Shown here: positions 1 through 6,283 of the stretch, piece after piece
Numbering within the stretch: the first letter of the stretch is position 1
Layout of the letters: every line of letters starts with the position of its first letter
From: Auritidibacter sp. Marseille-P8566
Lineage (GTDB): Bacteria; Bacteroidota; Bacteroidia; Flavobacteriales; Flavobacteriaceae
DNA: 11,477 bases
Direction: 5' to 3'
NCBI GenBank assembly: GCA_943325595.2
Contig: CALPQA020000021.1
Location: 1 to 11,477, forward strand
Notes under the pieces: generated by a model
Databases searched by the model: none
The model's input: only the letters and a program-made list of their open reading frames with translations
What the model was told of the DNA's origin: nothing
Translations under genes and position numbers: made by a program

Positions 1-1101
1 CTTTTTCTTAGGTTGGTCAAAACGCGTTAAACTTTCTTGTCCCATCGCATTATTGAAATCTTTTTCAGGTTCTGCAACTATTTCCAAAGCAAAGTCTTCT
101 AGGGACGAAACCTTATTTTTTAATTTATTTTCAGCTATAATTTCTTTTACATGCTCAATTTTCAACACGTGCCAATTGGCGAAATTATTGGTATAAGCAA
201 ACCACATTAACCCTTTAAATATGTCTTGTTTTTGACAAATAGCATCTCCTTTTTCGGTAATTAATTTGGTGTCAAAATCAGGGAATCCTTGCAAAGCATC
301 CATATAAGTGTCCAATTCATAGTTCAGACAACACTTTAATTTTCCGCATTGACCGGCTAATTTTTGAGGATTTAATGACAATTGTTGGTACCGCGCAGCA
401 GAAGTATTTACACTTCTAAAATCGGTCAGCCAAGTAGAACAACACAATTCTCTTCCACATGAACCAATTCCACCCAATCGAGCCGCTTCTTGACGAAAAC
501 CAACTTGTTTCATTTCAACTCTTGTGCTGAATTCTTTAGCAAAATCTTTAATTAAAAGTCGGAAATCAATTCGTGCTTCAGCCGTATAATAAAAAGTAGC
601 TTTCGAACCATCACCTTGAAATTCAATATCTGAAATTTTCATTTCTAGTTTTTGAGCTATTGCCAATTCACGGGCTCTCACCTTCATTGGTTCTTCTTTG
701 TCTCTAGCCGTCGACCAAATATCGATGTCTTTTTGAGAGGCTTTTCTATAAATTTTAGGAACATCATTACTAGCATGATTTACTCCTTTTTTCTTCATTT
801 GAATTTTTACCAATTCCCCAGTCAATGTTACAATTCCAACATCGTGTCCCGGAGAAGCTTCTGTGGCAACAATATCGCCAATGCTCAAGGTTAATTTTTC
901 TGTATTGCGATAAAATTCTTTTCTTCCATTTTTGAAACGCACTTCAACACAATCAAAAGGAGCTTCGCCATTTGGTAAACTCATATTAGAAAGCCAGTCG
1001 AAAACGGTTAATTTATTGCAGCTATCGGTGCCACAAGTTCCATTATTTTTACAACCCTTTGGCGCTCCGCCATCAGAGGTTGAACAACTTGTACATGCCA
1101 T
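1..1101 (-). CDS. ricT: RicT/YaaT-family PSP1-domain protein (partial, C-terminus off the left edge)
   Basis: The reading frame is open from an ATG at 1101 to the window edge, giving 367 visible residues and no stop. The start is the MACTSC methionine, placed directly before a Cys-rich N-terminus (Cys 3, 6, 17, 23, 28). The PSP1 core follows at roughly residues 50-200, with motifs FYYTAEARIDFRLL and VGFRQEAARLGGIG. After it come GSCGRELCCS (Cys 215, 220, 221) and LAGQCGKLKCC (Cys 252, 257, 258), the cysteine signature typical of RicT/YaaT. In Bacillus subtilis, RicT (YaaT) acts with RicA and RicF in an iron-sulfur-containing complex that influences RNA processing and phosphorelay. Bacteroidota homologues are less studied, so the role here is inferred from family. 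The visible end is a Lys-rich stretch (QPKKK), suggesting a basic tail outside the window. The + strand reading frames at 652-894 and 932-1123 are antisense shadows of this gene. Confidence 0.93.
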   Translation of the reverse strand, partial: MACTSCSTSDGGAPKGCKNNGTCGTDSCNKLTVFDWLSNMSLPNGEAPFDCVEVRFKNGRKEFYRNTEKLTLSIGDIVATEASPGHDVGIVTLTGELVKIQMKKKGVNHASNDVPKIYRKASQKDIDIWSTARDKEEPMKVRARELAIAQKLEMKISDIEFQGDGSKATFYYTAEARIDFRLLIKDFAKEFSTRVEMKQVGFRQEAARLGGIGSCGRELCCSTWLTDFRSVNTSAARYQQLSLNPQKLAGQCGKLKCCLNYELDTYMDALQGFPDFDTKLITEKGDAICQKQDIFKGLMWFAYTNNFANWHVLKIEHVKEIIAENKLKNKVSSLEDFALEIVAEPEKDFNNAMGQESLTRFDQPKKK

Positions 1102-1116
1102 AATTTTATATATAGT

Positions 1117-1133
1117 GTTGTGACGCGCACAAC
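1117..1133. repeat. Short inverted repeat in the ricT leader
   Basis: The 6-bp arms GTTGTG and CACAAC flank a 5-nt centre (acgcg), ending 16 bases before the ricT start codon. A perfect 10-bp palindrome, aacttaagtt, lies directly next to it (1131-1140). A loose -7-like TATCTTTA (minus strand of 1158-1165) lies upstream without a matching -33 TTG. The inverted repeat could be an operator or leader hairpin, but it is short enough to be chance. Confidence 0.25.
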
Positions 1134-1181
1134 TTAAGTTCTTAAACGATTAATGTGTAAAGATATTATTTTAATTTAAGC

Positions 1182-1226
1182 TTTAAAAGTTTATAGTTTA
1201 AAGTTTTCTTGGGACGAACTTTTAAA
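1182..1226. repeat. Imperfectly spaced AT-rich inverted repeat between trhO and ricT
   Basis: The 10-bp arms tttaaaagtt (1182-1191) and aacttttaaa (1217-1226) are exact reverse complements separated by 25 bases. The arms are almost entirely A and T, so in this AT-rich background the match may be accidental. Nothing else recognisable is seen between this repeat and the stronger hairpin at 1282-1312. Confidence 0.2.
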
Positions 1227-1281
1227 ACTAAATAGCTACTTTTTTATAATTGTAAAGACGTACAAATAGGAGTGTTAGAAA

Positions 1282-1312
1282 TCTTAGGCAAAGTTTTAAA
1301 CTTTGCCTAAGA
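1282..1312 (-). terminator. Perfect 15-bp inverted repeat, probable trhO terminator hairpin
   Basis: The arms 1282-1296 and 1298-1312 are exact 15-bp reverse complements around a single central base. It lies 23 bases downstream of the trhO stop on the minus strand, where a transcription terminator is expected. As RNA it would fold as a stem of about 11 bp with a small AT loop. The U tract that follows on the minus strand is poor (TTTCTAACAC), so it is not a textbook intrinsic terminator. It could instead be a dispersed palindrome. Confidence 0.55.
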
Positions 1313-1335
1313 ACTAGATTGAATACTTCGAATAA

Positions 1336-2691
1336 TTATGCTATTATTTTATAGATTTTGTCTGACAATCGGATTCTGAAAGGCACTTTGAAAGTACACA
1401 TGTCTCCAGAAATAGCTTTTTGAGCCTTAATTTCATTGACAAACATTTCAGAAAGTACTATTTGTTGTTCGCCCGTTGTACTTCCTTTGATTAGGATTTT
1501 GTCGCCAATATTGATTTCGTTTTCTTCAATTTGAAATTGGGCAATACTCGCTTTTGGATAGAAATGAACGCCTTTTCCGACATATATTTTTTTTATTTTT
1601 GGTGATTTTTCGACAAGTGATTTTTTTTCGTCAGCAATAAAAATGCCGTGTGTTTCGATATTATTTTTGAATGTCAACACATCTGATTTCCCTTTTTTGA
1701 AAATTTTATTGCCGTTTTTTATGCCACGACGTACCGCTTTTTGTTCGTCTTCAGGAAGGTGAATTATTGATACACATTCGTCTGAGCAGCAACCTTCCAT
1801 TTTTGATTTGCACGATTCACATTGAATAAAAAGCAAATGACAGCCTTCGTTGGCGCAATTGGTATGCACATCACACGGAGCGCCACATTGATGGCATTGC
1901 GAAACGATATCGTCAGTGATTCTTTCGCCTAAGCGGTGATCGAAAACGAAGTTTTTACCAATGAATTTACTTTCTAAACCCTCGGCTTTTACTTGTCGCG
2001 TATATTCAATTATCCCGCCTTCAAGTTGGTACACATTTTCAAAACCTTTGTGTTTGAAATAGGCGCTGGCTTTTTCGCATCGAATTCCACCGGTGCAATA
2101 CATCAAAAGTTTTTTGTCTTGTTTGTGTGCCGAAAGCTGGTCTTCTATAATTGGTAAACTTTCTCTAAAAGTGTCCACATCGGGTTTTATGGCGCTTGTA
2201 AAATGGCCTATTTCCGATTCGTAATGATTTCGCATATCGACCACAATTGTATTTGGGTCTTCGAGTAAATCGTTGAATTCTTTGGCTTTGAGATGAATTC
2301 CGATATTGGTTACATCAAAAGTTTCATCTACTAAACCATCGGCAACTATTTTGTCACGAACTTTTACGGTAAGTTTTAAAAACGAATGGTCGTCCTGTTC
2401 TACGGCAATATTCAAACGAATTCCTTTCATGAAATCATAGACTTCTATGGAATCTTTAAAGGCATAGAAATTATCGGCAGGTAACGAAAGTTGGGCATTG
2501 ATGCCTTCGTTGGCGACATAAATTCGACCAAGAACTTCGAGTTTGTTCCACGCTAGAAATAATTCGTTACGGAATTGTGTAAGATTTGAAATTTGCGCGT
2601 AAGCGTAGAAAGACAACGTGAGTCGCTGTTTTCCTGCATCATCAATCATGATTGCTCGCTCTTCTGCGCTTAATGTGTTGTACAGTTGCAT
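1336..2691 (-). CDS. trhO: tRNA uridine(34) hydroxylase TrhO (rhodanese family) with extra C-terminal domain
   Basis: The 451-residue protein matches TrhO (YceA, UPF0176), which makes 5-hydroxyuridine at the wobble base U34 of tRNA in an oxygen-dependent reaction in the cytoplasm. An N-terminal acylphosphatase-like region (about 25-125; RIYVANEGINAQLS) precedes a rhodanese domain (about 130-235). The active loop is YCTGGIRC, with Cys199 and Cys205; Cys205 lies in the family's GGIRCEK motif. A Cys-rich region follows (Cys 266, 269, 273, 279, 284, 291, 294, 301, 302, 306), probably metal-binding. The E. coli enzyme is about 350 residues. The extra 100 or so here include, at about 367-450, a segment resembling the beta-barrel C-terminal domain of U32 peptidase-like proteins (INIGDKILIKGSTTGEQQ, then GD and DKIYKI). 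The start at 2691 lies 28 bases or so below a good promoter. Confidence 0.93.
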   Translation of the reverse strand: MQLYNTLSAEERAIMIDDAGKQRLTLSFYAYAQISNLTQFRNELFLAWNKLEVLGRIYVANEGINAQLSLPADNFYAFKDSIEVYDFMKGIRLNIAVEQDDHSFLKLTVKVRDKIVADGLVDETFDVTNIGIHLKAKEFNDLLEDPNTIVVDMRNHYESEIGHFTSAIKPDVDTFRESLPIIEDQLSAHKQDKKLLMYCTGGIRCEKASAYFKHKGFENVYQLEGGIIEYTRQVKAEGLESKFIGKNFVFDHRLGERITDDIVSQCHQCGAPCDVHTNCANEGCHLLFIQCESCKSKMEGCCSDECVSIIHLPEDEQKAVRRGIKNGNKIFKKGKSDVLTFKNNIETHGIFIADEKKSLVEKSPKIKKIYVGKGVHFYPKASIAQFQIEENEINIGDKILIKGSTTGEQQIVLSEMFVNEIKAQKAISGDMCTFKVPFRIRLSDKIYKIIA

Positions 2692-2725
2692 GCTATAAAC
2701 AGTTTAAGTTAAGAATATATTGGTG

Positions 2726-2757
2726 CAAAAATAGGGAAAAAGTGGCAAGGGTGCAAA
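2726..2757 (-). promoter_or_regulatory. Bacteroidota-type promoter for trhO
   Basis: On the minus strand, TTTG (2757-2754) is followed after 20 bases by TATTTTTG (2733-2726), an exact match to the Bacteroidota -7 consensus TAnnTTTG with an acceptable -33 TTG spacing. Transcription would start near 2719, giving a leader of roughly 28 bases before the trhO ATG. The motif match is visible; promoter activity is inferred. Confidence 0.6.
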
Positions 2758-2797
2758 GGTTCATAGGTAGAAAAACGTGAGTAATTTAAAAGTGATT

Positions 2798-2935
2798 TGA
2801 AATCGGATGCCTAGCCCAGACCTGCCTGCCGGCAGGCAGGTGGAAGGGAAAATCCCGAGCTTTTTAGCGAGGATTTGGAATGACAGCTGAACACGAGCGT
2901 AGCGAACTGGCGAAGCAAATGGCTCCAAAAAAACT
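2798..2935. repeat. Probable dispersed intergenic repeat element with GC-rich palindrome
   Basis: This non-coding stretch fills the middle of the 343-bp gap between trhO and the PAS gene. It holds a loop-free perfect 22-bp palindrome at 2820-2841 made of CCTG/CAGG units, GC-rich against an AT-rich background. Nearby are gggaaaatccc (2846-2856) and the phrases ctagccc, cgagcgtagcgaac and tggcgaagc. From memory, intergenic repeats with such phrases recur in Flavobacterium-type genomes; I cannot count copies here. A 61-codon minus-strand frame across it (2761-2946) has composition like the repeat and no protein signature, so it is not called a gene. The rest of the gap (2936-3034) is plain AT-rich sequence with no convincing promoter for the PAS gene. 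Confidence 0.6.
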
Positions 2936-3034
2936 ACAAACGACACTTTAACTGATTTATTGATGTGATTTTCCTATTATTTATGAAAACAAGTGTTAAA
3001 TGATTAAATTTCAGTAAGATAAGTTTTAATTTAA

Positions 3035-5197
3035 ATGGTAATTATTATGAGTATCAGTTTAGAAAAAAAGATTTTGTTTGGGTTTATTATTAATTTACTG
3101 ATAGTATTTGCTTCAGGATGGCTTTTTGCTTACAGGCATTTTGTGGATGGAAAACCAGAGCTTGATTTGCTTTTGAATTGGTTAGAATCTTCATTATTTG
3201 TACTTTCGATGGTATTATTAGTTATTGTTTATTTTATAATCCGGACACAACTTCGGGCCAAAAAACTATCATTGGATGCCCTTGTGGAAAACAAACAATT
3301 GCTGCAATCCATTATTGACAATACCTCGAATCCTATTTTCATAAAAAAAATTAATGGAGAATACTTATTGATAAACAAGCAATTCGAGACCTTATTCAAA
3401 ATTACGAATGCAGAAATATTAGGGAAAACAGATTATGATTTTTTATCAAAAAATAGTGCTGACGCCTATTCAAATTCGGATTTTGAAGTTGCAAAAGCCT
3501 TGCGAGAATTGAAAAGTGAAGAAACCATTGCACAATCTGATGGAGACCATACATATCTTGCTGTAAAATTTCCGTTGTATGACATAAAGGGAAGGATCTA
3601 TGCGATTTGCGGAATTTTTACCGATATATCGGAGCGAAAAAGAACTGAAGAGTCCTTAAAAGCTGCAGATAAATTTTTTAACATGTCCATTGATATTTTG
3701 GCGATTGTTTCTAAAGATAGGTTTATAAAAGTAAATCCGGCTACTATTTCTATTTTAGGATATGCTGAGCAAGAATTATTAACGCATCCTTTTTTTGATT
3801 ATGTGCTTCCTGAAGATCATGAAATTTCAAGAAAAGAAATAGAGCGCTTGCAAAAAGGAATCCTGACAACAAAGTTCGAAAACCGATTTATTTGTAAAAG
3901 TGGACAGATAAAAACGATAGTTTGGTCGGTATATCCAGAGCTTTCAACCGGATTGTTGTATGCTGTTGGTCGGGATATTTCGGAACAGAAAGGAGTTGAA
4001 AATGCATTGATGGCAGCCGATAATTTTTTCAATATTTCGTTTGACATGTTTATCATAATTAAGGATGATAAATTTATAAAAGTCAATCCTGCTTTTTATA
4101 GAATTTTGGGATACGATTCGAAAGATATTCTTGAAAAACCCTACCAAGAGTTTACACATCCTGATGATGTTGCTATTTTTGGAGAAATTATAAAAAAATT
4201 GGAGCAAAATGATTCTGTATATAGTCATAGATTTCGAAATCGAAGAAAAAATGGAGATTACAAATGGTTTGATTGGACAATTACAATAGATCTTAAAACA
4301 GGAATAATTTATGCTGTTGCAAAAGATGTTTCCGAAATAATGGAAGTTGAAAATTCATTGAAAACGGCAAATTTATTTTTTGATTTGGCATTCGATATTT
4401 TGATGGTTGCTGATGAAGAACATTTTATCAAAATCAATCCTACCTTTTCAAAAACATTGGGATATACTCAAGAGGATATGAACCATTTTAAATTTATTGA
4501 TTTAATTCATCCCGATGACAAACAAAGAACGAAGGAAGTGATACAAAAGCATTTAGCGGGAGAGCCAATTATTAATTTTAGAGCACGGTTCATTTGTAAA
4601 GATGGGTCCTATAAATGGCTTGATTTGAATAGTAATATTGATCTTTCCTGGCGTATTTTTTATTCTGTTGGTCGCGATGTTACGCAATTGATCGAGTTAG
4701 AAAACGAACAAAAAAGAGTCATGGAAGAACTCTATGAAAACGAAGAAAAATTACGATTGGTTGTTGAAAATATTAGTGAAGGAATAATCGTTGTTAATTC
4801 CAATAAAAAAATAATTTTGGCAAATTATATGGCCAATGAAATTTTCGGAATTGAGGAAGACGACAAAATAACGCCCGACTTGTCTACCTATTATGAGCTT
4901 TATTTTCCAGATGGAATTACTGTTTTCCCTTCCCAAAACATGCCTTTGGAAAGAGCACTAAAAGGGGAGGTTTCAGAAGATATTGAAATTGTACTTTTGA
5001 ACCCAGAACAAAATCTTAAACGTCGGGTGCTCATTAGTGGGAAACCTCTAATTGATCAAAATGACAATGTAGTTGCGGCAGTTGTAACCATTAAAGACAT
5101 TAGCAAATATAAACAGATGGAGGAAGATTTGAAAGAAACAGAATTGAAATACCGACAATTAATTGGGTATACAAAAAGTAATGAAAAACAAAAATAG
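3035..5197 (+). CDS. Membrane-anchored multi-PAS sensor protein without recognisable output domain
   Basis: The 720-residue protein has two predicted transmembrane helices (about 13-33 and 47-69) with a short segment between them, then five PAS/PAC modules: about 88-203, 207-321, 322-438, 439-555 and 571-692. A short charged helix (about 553-575) precedes the last. PAS features include DNTSNPIFIKK, GRDISEQK, HPDD motifs and GIIYAVAKDVSE. The protein ends in a linker-like helix (EEDLKETELKYRQLI) and a short tail. No HisKA, HATPase, GGDEF, EAL or receiver domain is present, and only 13 bases separate its stop from the convergent gene. It may be a truncated histidine kinase, or a sensor acting through a partner. 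Alternative start: Met5 at 3047; neither start has a clear ribosome binding site. The ligand is unknown. Confidence 0.85.
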   Translation: MVIIMSISLEKKILFGFIINLLIVFASGWLFAYRHFVDGKPELDLLLNWLESSLFVLSMVLLVIVYFIIRTQLRAKKLSLDALVENKQLLQSIIDNTSNPIFIKKINGEYLLINKQFETLFKITNAEILGKTDYDFLSKNSADAYSNSDFEVAKALRELKSEETIAQSDGDHTYLAVKFPLYDIKGRIYAICGIFTDISERKRTEESLKAADKFFNMSIDILAIVSKDRFIKVNPATISILGYAEQELLTHPFFDYVLPEDHEISRKEIERLQKGILTTKFENRFICKSGQIKTIVWSVYPELSTGLLYAVGRDISEQKGVENALMAADNFFNISFDMFIIIKDDKFIKVNPAFYRILGYDSKDILEKPYQEFTHPDDVAIFGEIIKKLEQNDSVYSHRFRNRRKNGDYKWFDWTITIDLKTGIIYAVAKDVSEIMEVENSLKTANLFFDLAFDILMVADEEHFIKINPTFSKTLGYTQEDMNHFKFIDLIHPDDKQRTKEVIQKHLAGEPIINFRARFICKDGSYKWLDLNSNIDLSWRIFYSVGRDVTQLIELENEQKRVMEELYENEEKLRLVVENISEGIIVVNSNKKIILANYMANEIFGIEEDDKITPDLSTYYELYFPDGITVFPSQNMPLERALKGEVSEDIEIVLLNPEQNLKRRVLISGKPLIDQNDNVVAAVVTIKDISKYKQMEEDLKETELKYRQLIGYTKSNEKQK
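3656..4708 (+). repeat. Three tandem 351-bp (117-residue) PAS modules inside the sensor gene
   Basis: Modules beginning LKAADKFF, LMAADNFF and LKTANLFF start at residues 208, 325 and 442, exactly 117 residues apart. The conserved FIKVNPA / FIKVNPA / FIKINPT motif recurs at 230, 347 and 464 with the same period. Each module ends in an AVGRDISE-like segment followed by a VE or LE pair. At DNA level the repeats have diverged, although stretches near 3722, 4073 and 4424 remain clearly similar. This points to internal duplication of one PAS unit, with flanking PAS1 and PAS5 of different sequence type. Confidence 0.8.
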
Positions 5198-5210
5198 GCT
5201 GCTAATTTCT

Positions 5211-5597
5211 CTAATTTATTATCGTACAAATGCCATTTACACACCCAATTTCATTGGGAGGTGAAGGAACTGAACAATCTGAAATCGCATTGGTTTGAAC
5301 GTTTCTTGAATGATCCATTTCATTATATTCGCTAACCATTTGTTGAAGTTGCGTTAAGTTGATGCTGTTAGAAAATACCAAATATATTCTAGGACCTCCG
5401 CAAGGTTTTGAACCAAAAGCAATATAATTACAGCCAAGACTTTCAGAACAAGGAAAAGTGCTGATATAATTTTGAATGGCAAGTTTTTTAGTTGCCAATT
5501 GTTCAAGAGAAACAGCATCCGAATCGGACCGATTAGAAGTACACTGCAAACTTAGAGCTACAAAACAGAACATTGCAATCTTAAAAATCGTTTTCAT
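5211..5597 (-). CDS. Small Cys-rich lipoprotein of unknown function
   Basis: The 128-residue protein begins with a lysine-bearing, hydrophobic signal peptide and a lipobox-like SLQC, so Cys19 would be lipidated and the mature protein attached to a membrane, probably the outer membrane or periplasmic side. The mature part has six further cysteines (50, 56, 66, 108, 119, 124), enough for three disulfides. Conserved-looking features are CNYIAFGSKPCGGPRIYLVF and, near the end, SDC then a Pro-rich turn and GCVNGIC. I have an impression of similar CGGP-containing short proteins in Bacteroidota but cannot name a family. The gene converges on the PAS gene with 13 bases between stops. No TAnnTTTG box is visible in the short region between its start and the upstream terminator. 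Confidence 0.8.
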   Translation of the reverse strand: MKTIFKIAMFCFVALSLQCTSNRSDSDAVSLEQLATKKLAIQNYISTFPCSESLGCNYIAFGSKPCGGPRIYLVFSNSINLTQLQQMVSEYNEMDHSRNVQTNAISDCSVPSPPNEIGCVNGICTIIN

Positions 5598-5632
5598 ATT
5601 GAAATTGTTTGAAATAGATACGTAAATATCAT

Positions 5633-5663
5633 AAAAAAACTCGAGACTATAAAATCTCGAGTT
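5633..5663 (-). terminator. Intrinsic terminator downstream of the bacilliredoxin gene
   Basis: Arms aactcgaga (5638-5646) and tctcgagtt (5655-5663) form a perfect 9-bp stem with an 8-base AT-rich loop. On the minus strand the stem is followed directly by a T run (complement of the A run at 5633-5639). It lies about 90 bases past the bacilliredoxin stop and just upstream of the lipoprotein start at 5597, so it should separate the two transcripts. Confidence 0.8.
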
Positions 5664-5752
5664 GATTATTTATTAAATTCCAATGCTATTTAAAACTCAA
5701 ATTGTGAAAAAAGGAAAAATTAACCTTAAGAATTTCAACAATTTAGAGCTTA

Positions 5753-6163
5753 TTAGCAATACTCGTTGAAAGCGTCTTGCAAGTTTTCTGCAATTAATTC
5801 CGCTGGGCGGCCTTCAATATGATGGCGCTCTAACATGTGAACCAATTCGCCATCTTTAAATAAAGCCACACTTGGTGACGATGGAGGAAAAGGAAACATG
5901 TGTTTTCTTGCTGCATCAACAGCGTCTTTGTCAACACCTGCAAAAACAGTTATTAAATTACTTGGCTTTTTAGCGCCTTCTAAACTCATTTTTACTCCTG
6001 GACGTGCATTTCTAGCAGCACAACCACAAACTGAATTTACAACTACAAGCGTTGTTCCTTCCAATTTTAGGGCATTTTCAACAGCTTCAGCACTGTGTAA
6101 ATCTTGAAATCCAGCAGCTGTTAGTTCAGCTTGCATTGGAATTACCATTTCTTCTGGATACAT
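5753..6163 (-). CDS. Bacilliredoxin, BrxA/BrxB (YphP/YqiW) family
   Basis: The 136-residue protein is close to the usual length of the family and starts with the typical MYPEEMV. It has a thioredoxin-like fold with a CGC active site at 46-48 (VNSVCGCAARNARPG), the family hallmark in place of CxxC, and continues with the SPSVALFKDGELVHMLERHHIEGR strand-helix region. Such proteins remove bacillithiol from mixed disulfides on cytoplasmic proteins, and many Bacteroidota are reported to make bacillithiol-type thiols. Whether this organism does is not shown here. A third cysteine is the final residue (Cys136). The gene has its own promoter (6216-6242) and terminator (5633-5663), so it is probably a single-gene transcript although it lies 120 bases behind crtY on the same strand. 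Confidence 0.93.
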   Translation of the reverse strand: MYPEEMVIPMQAELTAAGFQDLHSAEAVENALKLEGTTLVVVNSVCGCAARNARPGVKMSLEGAKKPSNLITVFAGVDKDAVDAARKHMFPFPPSSPSVALFKDGELVHMLERHHIEGRPAELIAENLQDAFNEYC

Positions 6164-6215
6164 ATTTTTAAATTTTAGAATTGTGAATTAAGATATAATT
6201 TTTGAAATCTGACTG

Positions 6216-6242
6216 CAAAGTTACGAAGTTTCGAAACAACAA
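6216..6242 (-). promoter_or_regulatory. Bacteroidota-type promoter for the bacilliredoxin gene
   Basis: Minus-strand TAACTTTG (complement of 6216-6223) matches the TAnnTTTG consensus. TTG triplets lie 13 and 16 bases upstream (complement of 6237-6242), slightly closer than the usual 17-23. The predicted start of transcription is around 6209, giving a leader of about 46 bases. Confidence 0.5.
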
Positions 6243-6283
6243 ATAAATTTGAATTATAAAGTTTTGTTATAATGCGATAGCGT

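Noticed and set aside
652..1123. Plus-strand open frames at 652-894 and 932-1123
   Set aside because: Both are antisense to the strongly conserved ricT coding sequence and show no protein signature of their own.
2761..2946. 61-codon minus-strand open frame in the trhO-PAS gap
   Set aside because: It is made of the palindromic repeat element; its TCLPAGR peptide is simply the translated palindrome.
3817..4936. Minus-strand frames at 3817-4086, 3944-4228 and 4751-4936
   Set aside because: They are antisense to well-conserved PAS modules and have no domain or start-site support.
5198..5260. A frameshifted histidine-kinase continuation after the PAS gene
   Set aside because: No kinase-like sequence appears in any plus-strand frame; the convergent lipoprotein gene begins 13 bases later.
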